A DNA stretch of 64,000 bases from Polynucleobacter sp. JS-JIR-5-A7 (GTDB lineage Bacteria > Pseudomonadota > Gammaproteobacteria > Burkholderiales > Burkholderiaceae). The position numbers were made by a program, and so were the translations under genes. The stretch covers positions 180,048 through 244,047 of the forward strand of contig NZ_CP061308.1 in assembly GCF_018687935.1 (NCBI RefSeq). The letters are read 5' to 3'. Of this stretch, positions 57,039-64,000 are shown one piece after another (position 1 is the stretch's first letter; the number at the start of each line of letters is the position of its first letter). The notes under the pieces are model-generated. The model saw only the letters and a list, made by a program, of their open reading frames with translations. It was not told the DNA's origin and did not search any database.

Positions 57039-57878
57039 TTACATTCGCAAGGGATGGTCATAGCCATCCACTTGAATAATCTCAGACTTCTTCATATCTT
57101 TATTGTTGTCTGAGATTTGCATGGCGGTGAGTTTTCCTCCCCACACGCAGCCAGTATCTAGTCCTACAACGTTGTGCTGACGCAGTAAGCCCAGAGTGGA
57201 CCAATGGCCAAAGTAAATCAAGGTATCTCGGGTTTTTCTCATGGGAACTTTGAACCAGGGGATATAGCCTTTTGGACCATTCTCTAGACCTTCTTTGCTT
57301 TCAAACTCCATTTGTCCGCCTGGGGTACAAAAGCGCATTCTGGTCAATGCATTGGTAATGACACGTAAGCGCTCGTAGCCTTTTAGGGAGTTACTCCATT
57401 TATTGGGCGTATTGCCATACATATTTCCTAGAAATTCTTTATAGGATTTGCTACGTAAAGCCTTCTCCACTTCTTGCGCACATTCGATCGCTTGCTGTAA
57501 ATCCCATTGTGGGAGAACACCAGCATGCACGGCCAGTAGTTTTCCATTGCTGAGCGCCATAGGGCGCTTGCGTACCCAATTAATGAGCTCTCTGCGGTCT
57601 GGTGCTTTGAGAATTGCTTCCACTGTATCAAGGCTTTTGGTTTTGCGAATTCCAGCATCAATTGCCAGAAGGTGAAGATCGTGATTGCCCAAAATGCATT
57701 CAGCCCGACCGGATTCTTGAAGGGCCTTAAGTTGACGTAACGCACCCAGCGAGTTTGGACCGCGATTAACTAAATCACCCAAAAAAATCATTTTCGATTG
57801 TTTAGGAAGCTTCTTAACGAGGGCTTTGAGTGATGGCGCACATCCTTGAATGTCACCAACAGCATAGATCTTGCTCAT
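57039..57878 (-). CDS. apaH: Bis(5'-nucleosyl)-tetraphosphatase, symmetrical
   Basis: Metallophosphatase hydrolysing Ap4A to two ADP and also removing Np4 caps from RNA, 279 residues. The opening YAVGDIQGCAPSLKAL, FLGDLVNRGPNSLGALR, LGNHDLHLLA and LAVHAGVLPQWD carry the metal ligands of the family, and GLDTGCVWGGKLTAM closes it. It is transcribed towards hemL and follows the photolyase gene by 38 bases on the same strand. Confidence 0.96.
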   Translation of the reverse strand: MSKIYAVGDIQGCAPSLKALVKKLPKQSKMIFLGDLVNRGPNSLGALRQLKALQESGRAECILGNHDLHLLAIDAGIRKTKSLDTVEAILKAPDRRELINWVRKRPMALSNGKLLAVHAGVLPQWDLQQAIECAQEVEKALRSKSYKEFLGNMYGNTPNKWSNSLKGYERLRVITNALTRMRFCTPGGQMEFESKEGLENGPKGYIPWFKVPMRKTRDTLIYFGHWSTLGLLRQHNVVGLDTGCVWGGKLTAMQISDNNKDMKKSEIIQVDGYDHPLRM

Positions 57879-57916
57879 GCCCTATCTTAAAGTGGATTGA
57901 TAGGTTATTAGTGGAC

Positions 57917-59389
57917 CTAGCTGACTTTTTTAACAACGCTATAACGCACTAAGGTCTTCTTGCGTGCCTCGTCGTGATCAACTACAGGTAGCGGATAGTC
58001 TCGTCCCAGTGCGATGCCTGCAGCCTCAAGCTCAATATGACCTGCTTTCCATGGGGCATGAATCGATTTCTTAGAAAGTTTTTCCAATTGCGGCAAGTAA
58101 CGGCGTATAAATTTTCCTTCTGGATCAAACTTTTCTGATTGAGTAATGGGGTTAAAGATCCGGAAGTAGGGTTGGGCATCGCAACCTGAAGAAGACGCCC
58201 ATTGCCAGCCGCCATTATTGGATGAGAGCTCAAAGTCATTGAGATGTTCTGCAAAATAGGCTTCACCCCAACGCCAATCAATTCCTAAGTCTTTCGTCAA
58301 AAAGCTCGCCACTACCATGCGCAGGCGATTGTGCATATAACCACTTTGATTGAGTTGATGCATTGCTGCATCAACTAATGGGTAGCCAGTTTTACCTTCG
58401 CACCAGGCCTTAAATAATTTTTTAGCATGAGCACCTTCTTCCCAAGCAATATTGTCATAGTCTGGTTTGAATGAAGCACCATCAGCCAGACGTGGGTGAT
58501 TGGCCAGAATCATGAAATAAAAATCTCTCCAAATGAGCTCACTCAGCCAAATGGTAGCACCCATGCTGCCTGCCAGCATTCTGCGATGGGCCTCGCGTAC
58601 TAGGCCCCGAATCGAGAGCATGCCAAAGCGTAAATGGGTAGAGAGGTAGCTCACGCCCTTGATGGCTGGAAAATCTCTCCCCATTTGGTACTGATCAATT
58701 CGCGAGAGAAAGTCTTCCAAGAATGCCTGTCCGCCTTCAGATCCGGGTGGAAGATAAGCTTCAATGCCGGTAGGGCAAAAGCCCATAGATTCTAGCGAGG
58801 GGAATGGCAAGTCTAATTTTTTAGGAATAGCAGCAATTTGCCCTGGCTTAGGGCTACATTCATAAGAGGCAAGATCTTTTTGTTGAAGCGTTTTTAGCCA
58901 ATTGTTTTTATAGGGTGTAAAGATAGAAAAAACAGTATTTGAATTAGTGAGAATTTCTTTTTTCTCAAAAATGACTTGGTCCTTAAAGCTGGAAAACTGA
59001 ATATTTATTTTTTGTAACGAAGTCTTAATAATTTCATCTCGAGCGATGGCAGAGGGCTCATAGTCATGATTAGTCAATATAGCTTCAACCCCTAAGTCTT
59101 GAGCAATTTCAGGGATACATTCAGTTGGCTTTCCGAAGCGAACGATAAGACCGCCACCTTGTTTTTTAAGCTCTTCATCTATCTGTTTTAAGCCTTGCCA
59201 GATGAAATCGACTCGACGGTCATGTTTCAAGCCTCTAGCATCGAGTTCACCTTGAATCAGAGGTCTGAGAATATCTGTATCAAAGATAAAAGTCAGCCAG
59301 ACTTGCTTACTTTCTTTTAAGGCGTGATGAAGCGCCGCATTGTCGTATAAGCGGAGGTCACGTCGGAGCCAAACAAGAGCTTTTTGCAT
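57917..59389 (-). CDS. phrB: Deoxyribodipyrimidine photolyase (DNA photolyase)
   Basis: Light-driven repair enzyme splitting cyclobutane pyrimidine dimers, 490 residues. It has an N-terminal antenna domain (LVWLRRDLRLYDNAALHHAL) and a C-terminal FAD-binding helical domain. The latter contains LSTHLRFGMLSIRGLV, ELIWRDFYFMIL, TGYPLVDAAMHQL, and the conserved NNGGWQWASSSGCDAQPYFR. These are typical of class I CPD photolyases. It fits a sunlit freshwater lifestyle. It is divergent from the DUF218 gene. Confidence 0.95.
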   Translation of the reverse strand: MQKALVWLRRDLRLYDNAALHHALKESKQVWLTFIFDTDILRPLIQGELDARGLKHDRRVDFIWQGLKQIDEELKKQGGGLIVRFGKPTECIPEIAQDLGVEAILTNHDYEPSAIARDEIIKTSLQKINIQFSSFKDQVIFEKKEILTNSNTVFSIFTPYKNNWLKTLQQKDLASYECSPKPGQIAAIPKKLDLPFPSLESMGFCPTGIEAYLPPGSEGGQAFLEDFLSRIDQYQMGRDFPAIKGVSYLSTHLRFGMLSIRGLVREAHRRMLAGSMGATIWLSELIWRDFYFMILANHPRLADGASFKPDYDNIAWEEGAHAKKLFKAWCEGKTGYPLVDAAMHQLNQSGYMHNRLRMVVASFLTKDLGIDWRWGEAYFAEHLNDFELSSNNGGWQWASSSGCDAQPYFRIFNPITQSEKFDPEGKFIRRYLPQLEKLSKKSIHAPWKAGHIELEAAGIALGRDYPLPVVDHDEARKKTLVRYSVVKKVS

Positions 59390-59461
59390 AGCTCCTATAT
59401 TAGGGGTAATTGGAACAATTTGTTGAGGGGGCTTTAGTTAAAAGGGTTAAGATCTTGATTA

Positions 59462-60256
59462 ATGATGGATTCGATCTTTTTTATTCTTTCGAAGGTGGTG
59501 CAGCTCTGCATAGAGCCACTGAATTGGGTCATCACTTTTGTTTTTCTGAGCTTACTATTTCTAGCCCTCAGAAAGCTCGACTTGTGTAAACGCTTCTTGA
59601 TACTGGCTTTACTGGATCTCCTGATAGTGGGGTGGCTACCGACCTCTGAGTTAGGCTTAAGGAGTCTTGAGGATGCCGTTCCTAAAACGTCTTTAGTAAA
59701 TCTTGCGGGAAATGATATTGGCGGGATCATCATTTTAGGTGGTGCGATTGAGGGTGGAGAAATCGCACTTGATCGCGGAGAAGTATCTATTGGCTCTGCT
59801 GCAGAACGTGTCACCAAAGCTTTTGAGCTCATTCGAAAGTATCCAGACCTACCTTTTATTTTCAGCGGTTACTCAGGTCGCATTAATCCAAGAGGGCCTT
59901 CTGAAGCTGAGGCATTCAAGCAATTGGTTACCGAGCAGGGATTGAGTGAAAAGATGGCGCACTACGAAAATCAGTCGCGAAATACCTATGAGAATGTTCT
60001 TTATATGAAGCCCATGATTGAAGAATTCGGCCTAAAGAATGCGGCTGGAGCCTCAAAGCCTTGGCTACTGATTACCTCTGCTAGTCATATGTATCGATCG
60101 GTCAAGATATTTGAAAAACAAGGTATTGATGTCTTGCCTTTACCAGTGGATTACCAGACAACAAATAGCATTCCATGGACATCATTTAATCTTGGTGTAG
60201 GCGCTGATAATTGGAATAACTTGCTGCATGAGCTAGTTGGTATATTTGCCTACTGA
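59462..60256 (+). CDS. ElyC/YdcF family envelope protein (DUF218)
   Basis: Protein of 264 residues with two N-terminal transmembrane helices (about 5-30 and 43-60) and a DUF218 domain (about 84-262). GIIILGGAIEGGE, FIFSGYSGR, SRNTYENVLYM and LLITSASHMYRSVKIFEK match the family pattern. E. coli ElyC/SanA relatives are linked to envelope integrity and peptidoglycan or enterobacterial antigen synthesis at low temperature. Here the function is only inferred. ATG codons at 59462 and 59465 are both possible. Confidence 0.88.
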   Translation: MMDSIFFILSKVVQLCIEPLNWVITFVFLSLLFLALRKLDLCKRFLILALLDLLIVGWLPTSELGLRSLEDAVPKTSLVNLAGNDIGGIIILGGAIEGGEIALDRGEVSIGSAAERVTKAFELIRKYPDLPFIFSGYSGRINPRGPSEAEAFKQLVTEQGLSEKMAHYENQSRNTYENVLYMKPMIEEFGLKNAAGASKPWLLITSASHMYRSVKIFEKQGIDVLPLPVDYQTTNSIPWTSFNLGVGADNWNNLLHELVGIFAY

Positions 60257-60296
60257 ATTACCGGAAAAATCTAGATATTCGGTAAAATAAGTCTAT

Positions 60297-60929
60297 ATGT
60301 CTAAGGCCAAAAAAGCCCCCCGTGATTTAGACCCAGGGTCTTTGATTTCCTATTCTGCCGATCATTTAGCCAATCAGTTTCTCATCTCTATGCCGGGCAT
60401 GGTAGACCCTAACTTTGCAAACTCTGTCATCTATTTATTTGAGCATAACGAACGAGGTGCGATGGGTTTGGTAGTGAACAAGCCCACTGAAGTTGATTTG
60501 GCAACTTTGTTTGACAAGATTGAACTTAAACTTGAAATCGCACCCTTGCTGGAGCAGCCTGTTTATTTCGGTGGCCCTGTTCAGGTAGAGCGTGGATTCG
60601 TTCTCCATGAGTCCAACCCTCATCTTGCTTATAGCTCCTCCTTAATTATTCCGGGTGGACTTACGATGACCACATCCAAAGATGTACTTGAGGCAGTAGC
60701 CATTGGCAATGGCCCTAGAAAATTTTTGATGACCTTAGGCTATGCAGGTTGGGGTGCTGGTCAGCTAGAAGAAGAGATTATCTTGAATGGTTGGATGAAC
60801 GTTCCTTTGTCACGTGAACAAATGATAGAAATTATTTTCAATACACCATCGACTCAGCGCTATGAAAAAACCATGAGTCATCTCGGATTTGATTTGGCAT
60901 CTCTTTCCGGTGAAGCGGGGCATGCCTAA
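60297..60929 (+). CDS. yqgE: YqgE/AlgH family protein (UPF0301)
   Basis: Soluble conserved protein of 210 residues without established biochemical role; the name AlgH comes from alginate regulation in Pseudomonas. The diagnostic segments LANQFLISMPGMVDPNFANS, HNERGAMGLVVNKPTEVDL, VYFGGPVQVERGFVLH and GYAGWGAGQLEEEI are intact. An extension of about 20 residues precedes the conserved start. It is first of the yqgE-yqgF-pyrR-pyrB operon. Confidence 0.95.
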   Translation: MSKAKKAPRDLDPGSLISYSADHLANQFLISMPGMVDPNFANSVIYLFEHNERGAMGLVVNKPTEVDLATLFDKIELKLEIAPLLEQPVYFGGPVQVERGFVLHESNPHLAYSSSLIIPGGLTMTTSKDVLEAVAIGNGPRKFLMTLGYAGWGAGQLEEEIILNGWMNVPLSREQMIEIIFNTPSTQRYEKTMSHLGFDLASLSGEAGHA

Positions 60930-60930
60930 T

Positions 60931-61350
60931 ATGATCAACGCTTCACTCACTGAGCCAATTACAGTAATAGCCTTTGATTATGGAACACGTAGAGTTGGTG
61001 TCGCAGTCGGAAATTCAGTAACGCAAGCGGGGCAAGCCTTAAAGATAATTGCTGCGCCTAATATTGATGCCCTCTTTCAAGAAATCCAGGAGCTTATAAA
61101 GGAGTGGCAACCTCAGCAGCTGGTAGTCGGACGCCCAGTGCATCCTGATGGGGCTGAGCACGAAATGACTGCTAAAGCGACCCGTTTTGGTAATCAATTG
61201 CACGGAAGACTCAATTTACCCGTTGCTTGGGTTGATGAGCGTTATACATCCGCTATTTTGGAGGATGACTCCAAGATGCGGGACAATCTAGATGCGCACT
61301 CTGCTGCTTTGATTTTGGAGCAGTATTTTGCGGAACGACCGCTGGCTTAA
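60931..61350 (+). CDS. yqgF: Holliday junction resolvase-like protein YqgF (RuvX)
   Basis: RNase H-fold protein of 139 residues, implicated in pre-16S rRNA maturation and once proposed as a Holliday resolvase. The start region IAFDYGTRRVGVAVG, VGRPVHPDG, VAWVDERYTSAIL and the final DAHSAALILEQYF contain the acidic catalytic residues. The ATG at 60931 lies 10 bases after GGGG; an ATG at 60922 overlaps the yqgE stop and is an alternative. The neighbouring yqgE and pyrR support the call. Confidence 0.94.
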   Translation: MINASLTEPITVIAFDYGTRRVGVAVGNSVTQAGQALKIIAAPNIDALFQEIQELIKEWQPQQLVVGRPVHPDGAEHEMTAKATRFGNQLHGRLNLPVAWVDERYTSAILEDDSKMRDNLDAHSAALILEQYFAERPLA

Positions 61351-61372
61351 ATTAAGAAGTGCTGGAAAACGA

Positions 61373-61873
61373 ATGAACGCTGAACTGTTATACGGGAAAT
61401 TACTCGAAGAGCTTCACAAAAGGTTGCAGCAAGGCTCTTTTGAACTTGCTGGCTTAGTAATTGGTGGTGCCTGGATTGCAGAACGCTTAGCCAAAGATTT
61501 AGGCTTGCCTCACTATGGCGTAATTAATGTCGCATTTCATCGCGATGACTATGCTGAGAAAGGAATGACTGCCTTGAAGACTGCTAGCACCATGACGACT
61601 CATTTACCTTTTGATGTGAATGGTGCCAATATTATTTTGATTGATGATGTATTACTGACCGGTAGGACAGTACGCGCAGCATTAAATGAGTTGTTTGACT
61701 TTGGTCGTCCTGCACAAGTGGAGTTAATGGTGCTGGCGGATCGGGGTAATCGTGAGCTTCCGGTTTGCGCAAACTTTGTAAGTGAACAAGTCCACATCTC
61801 CGAAAAGCAAATCTTAGTTTTAGAAAAAGATACTGCTGGTAAATTTAACTTTCAGCTTGAGGAGCATGAATAA
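61373..61873 (+). CDS. pyrR: Bifunctional PyrR-type uracil phosphoribosyltransferase/pyr regulator
   Basis: PRTase-fold protein of 166 residues. The PRPP-binding motif IILIDDVLLTGRTVRAALNEL is split by no insertions, and LAGLVIGGAWIAERLAKDLG and HRDDYAEKGM resemble PyrR. In Firmicutes PyrR binds pyr mRNA attenuators; in proteobacteria it probably acts mainly as a uracil phosphoribosyltransferase, and no attenuator-like leader is seen here. The start at 61373 was chosen for family length. The stop TAATG overlaps the pyrB start by one base. Confidence 0.93.
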   Translation: MNAELLYGKLLEELHKRLQQGSFELAGLVIGGAWIAERLAKDLGLPHYGVINVAFHRDDYAEKGMTALKTASTMTTHLPFDVNGANIILIDDVLLTGRTVRAALNELFDFGRPAQVELMVLADRGNRELPVCANFVSEQVHISEKQILVLEKDTAGKFNFQLEEHE

Positions 61874-62841
61874 TGGGCTCGGAGAGTAGCTTAGTAAATC
61901 AATTTAATTCCGCTGGAGAGCTCACCCACCTCTTAACCTTAGAGGGTTTGCCAAAAGAGCAGATCCTTCATATACTCGAAATTGCTCAGCAGTTTGTGAG
62001 CATTACTAATCCATCAAGAGAGGTAAAAAAGGTTCCTCTATTGCGAGGTAAGAGTGTCTTTAACCTCTTCTTTGAAAATTCTACACGCACTAGAACGACT
62101 TTTGAGATTGCCGCTAAGCGTTTGTCAGCTGATGTGATTAACTTGGATATCTCTACCTCTTCTACTGCGAAGGGTGAGAGCCTTCTCGATACGATTGATA
62201 ACTTAGTTGCAATGCAGGCAGATATATTTGTAGTGCGCCACAGTGTTTCAAAAGCGCCAATTGAAATTGCTAAACATGTACCAGCACATGTACATGTGGT
62301 AAATGCCGGAGATGGAAGTCATCAGCATCCAACTCAAGGCTTGTTAGATATGTATACGATGCGTCACTTCAAGCAGAATTTCAAAGGCTTAAAGGTGGCT
62401 ATTGTTGGTGATATTGTGCATAGTCGTGTTGCTAAATCAAATATTCATGCGCTAACAACCCTAGGGTGTGAAGATATTCGGGCCATTGGCCCAGAAAGCT
62501 TGTTACCAAGCGATCTCAATATGTTGGGCGTGAAGGTCTTTCATAGCATGGAAGAGGGCTTAAAAGATGTTGATGTAGTCATGACTTTGCGCATTCAAAA
62601 GGAGCGCATGGAAGCTGGTCAAGTTCCAGAGGGCGATGCTTTCTTTAAGCAGTATGGCTTAACGCCCGCACGTTTAGCGCTTGCGAAATCAGATGCAATC
62701 GTCATGCACCCAGGCCCGATGAATCGTGGTGTTGAGATTGATTCTGCTGTAGCTGATGGACCTCAGTCAGTCATCTTGAACCAGGTTACTTTTGGTATTG
62801 CAGTCCGTATGGCTGTGATGTCCATTGTTGCTGGCAATTAA
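61873..62841 (+). CDS. pyrB: Aspartate carbamoyltransferase, catalytic subunit
   Basis: First committed step of pyrimidine synthesis, 322 residues. The carbamoyl-phosphate site FFENSTRTRTTFEIAAKRL, the HPTQGLLDMYTM loop, VMTLRIQKERM and MHPGPMNRGVEI are complete. It belongs to the longer ATCase form often paired with a PyrC-like subunit; no pyrI or pyrC follows immediately. It is translationally coupled to pyrR by a one-base overlap. Confidence 0.97.
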   Translation: MGSESSLVNQFNSAGELTHLLTLEGLPKEQILHILEIAQQFVSITNPSREVKKVPLLRGKSVFNLFFENSTRTRTTFEIAAKRLSADVINLDISTSSTAKGESLLDTIDNLVAMQADIFVVRHSVSKAPIEIAKHVPAHVHVVNAGDGSHQHPTQGLLDMYTMRHFKQNFKGLKVAIVGDIVHSRVAKSNIHALTTLGCEDIRAIGPESLLPSDLNMLGVKVFHSMEEGLKDVDVVMTLRIQKERMEAGQVPEGDAFFKQYGLTPARLALAKSDAIVMHPGPMNRGVEIDSAVADGPQSVILNQVTFGIAVRMAVMSIVAGN

Positions 62842-62854
62842 GTAGGCTGAGCTA

Positions 62855-64000
62855 GTGAGCGCTCAACCTCCTGTTGTGGGATCAAAAAAGCGTTGGTTGA
62901 TTTTGTCTCATGGCTTCAATATGGATGGTCGCGCATCCAGTCAAACTATTACAGACAAAATTCCTTATTTTTTGGAAGCGGGTATCGAGCCTATTATTTT
63001 TAGTGCAATCACTGGAATGAAGGATCAGCGTTTTCCTCATCATCAATATTTAGCTTGGGGCCCAGCCGCATTCCGATTCGACTTCCGACACTGGATTGCC
63101 AATCAATATGGTCGCGGCTTTATTTATAAACTACTTACCAGAACAGTTTCTATCTTATTGGCCCCATTGATCGGTCTAGAAAAGTTAGTACTGGGGTACT
63201 CAAGTCAGTGGTCATGGGCTATGCCAGCATTTATTCATGGCTTGAAATTATTTCGTGCGGGCAAAATAGATTTGATTTATTCAACCGGTGGTGCATGGTC
63301 AGCTCATCTTGCTGGACTGTGGTTAAAGAAGGTAACAGGATTGCCACTGATAGTGGAAGTGCATGATCCGTTGGTAATTCGAAAGAGCCCGAATGATCAA
63401 GGTTTTAGTAAGCCGGAAAATAGAGATGCACAATTTCGCCAGCAACTTGAAATGAGAATTTGTAAAACCGCAGATTTGGTTTGGTGGTTTACTGATGGCG
63501 CATTGCACTATGTAAAAGTACGCAACTCTAATTTAAATACAGCAAATAATGCACATGGGTTTATGCTTTTGCCCGGGGCAGAGCCTCCTGGCGGGCTTAC
63601 TGCCATAAAGCCCCACAGCTATTCAGGCAACCTCAATTTATGCCACTTTGGTTCATTGGCAAATGATCGCTCCTTATCCATCATATTGCAGGCATTAGTT
63701 CCGCTAATAACCAAATATCCTGAAGCAAAAGATCTCATTCGTGTTCATGCTTATGGTGCTCCTTTAGACTCCCTAACGATTGATGCCGTAAAGACTCTGG
63801 GATTTGAAAAGATTTTGCAAGCATATGGCCGCTTAGAAAAAGATCCGGTTACCGGAAAATCTGGACGTGAGCGAGTCATTGAAAAAATGCAGTCTGCTGA
63901 TGTGTTGATTTTGCTTCATGGTAATGATGAGTGGTGTGCCGAGTACATTCCCTCAAAATTCTATGAGTATCTTTGGACTGGACGTCCCATTTGGGGAATA
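62855..64000 (+). CDS. Glycosyltransferase (family 4-like), truncated by the window end
   Basis: An open frame of 382 codons runs from a GTG at 62855 to the last base without a stop. It begins MSAQPPVVGSKKRWLILSHG. The middle has YSTGGAWSAHLAGLWLKK and the HDP motif of a donor or acceptor site. The second half carries LCHFGSLANDRSL, ILQAYGRLEK and DEWCAEYIPSKFYEYLWTG, the last corresponding to the nucleotide-sugar-binding end of GT-B glycosyltransferases. A role in lipopolysaccharide or exopolysaccharide synthesis is likely but not shown. It starts 13 bases after pyrB and may mark the beginning of a surface-polysaccharide region. Confidence 0.78.
   Translation, partial: MSAQPPVVGSKKRWLILSHGFNMDGRASSQTITDKIPYFLEAGIEPIIFSAITGMKDQRFPHHQYLAWGPAAFRFDFRHWIANQYGRGFIYKLLTRTVSILLAPLIGLEKLVLGYSSQWSWAMPAFIHGLKLFRAGKIDLIYSTGGAWSAHLAGLWLKKVTGLPLIVEVHDPLVIRKSPNDQGFSKPENRDAQFRQQLEMRICKTADLVWWFTDGALHYVKVRNSNLNTANNAHGFMLLPGAEPPGGLTAIKPHSYSGNLNLCHFGSLANDRSLSIILQALVPLITKYPEAKDLIRVHAYGAPLDSLTIDAVKTLGFEKILQAYGRLEKDPVTGKSGRERVIEKMQSADVLILLHGNDEWCAEYIPSKFYEYLWTGRPIWGI

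Overview
The window reads as a stretch of core chromosome from a small-genome freshwater betaproteobacterium of the Burkholderiaceae, most like Polynucleobacter. This is inferred from moderate GC, dense gene packing, and gene neighbourhoods known from Burkholderiales: rplU-rpmA-obgE-proB, ffh opposite a CcsA/YpjD gene, accB-accC-prmA, fur opposite bamE, and yqgE-yqgF-pyrR-pyrB. I see no rRNA, tRNA, insertion sequence, prophage or CRISPR. About 62 protein genes fill the window; the first (CNNM transporter) and last (glycosyltransferase) are cut by its edges.

Layout. 1-8 kb: CNNM/CorC-type membrane protein, alkylguanine-DNA methyltransferase, squalene/phytoene synthase-like enzyme, sodium/solute symporter, ketopantoate reductase family protein, FAH-family hydrolase, a GrdB-like protein, and polyprenyl diphosphate synthase. 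8-17 kb: L21, L27, ObgE, ProB, a CNP1-like lipoprotein, RppH, ProS, Ffh, YpjD and an amidase fused to a PP0621-type anchor. 17-22 kb: NrdA/NrdB under a recognisable NrdR operator, then a histone H1-like gene with an apparent -1 frameshift signal. 22-29 kb (mostly minus strand): PfkB kinase, PrmA fused to DUF3426, AccC, AccB, AroQ and a TlpA thioredoxin, then Mpl on the plus strand. 29-38.5 kb: FabG-like reductase, RNase II/R-type protein, TonB-like protein, AroE, MtgA, PyrF, CorA, PncC, PgpA and ThiL. 38.6-46 kb: malic enzyme, barstar-like protein, RsmE, transketolase, GAPDH and Fur. 46-57 kb: BamE, DapB, LeuS, LptE, HolA, ProA, HemJ, RNA methyltransferase, a 56-residue rubredoxin and HemL. 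57-64 kb: ApaH, photolyase, ElyC/YdcF-like protein, YqgE, YqgF, PyrR, PyrB and the truncated glycosyltransferase.

The genes cover translation and protein targeting (L21, L27, ObgE, ProS, LeuS, Ffh, PrmA, RsmE), deoxynucleotide supply, fatty-acid and envelope synthesis (AccBC, MtgA, Mpl, AmpD, LptE, BamE, PgpA), amino-acid and pyrimidine synthesis (ProA/B, AroE/Q, DapB, PyrB/F), haem synthesis (HemL, HemJ) and central carbon metabolism.

The most interesting signal is at 21744-21780. A KPAAKK-repeat histone H1-like frame ends in the slippery heptamer A AAA AAG, directly followed by UAA. Six bases further on is an 8-bp stem-loop, and the -1 frame stays open for 42 more codons ending in a proline/aromatic tail. 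This has the architecture of a programmed -1 frameshift (dnaX type), although a homopolymer error or transcriptional slippage must be excluded. Two fusions, PP0621-AmpD and PrmA-DUF3426, are the next most notable observations.
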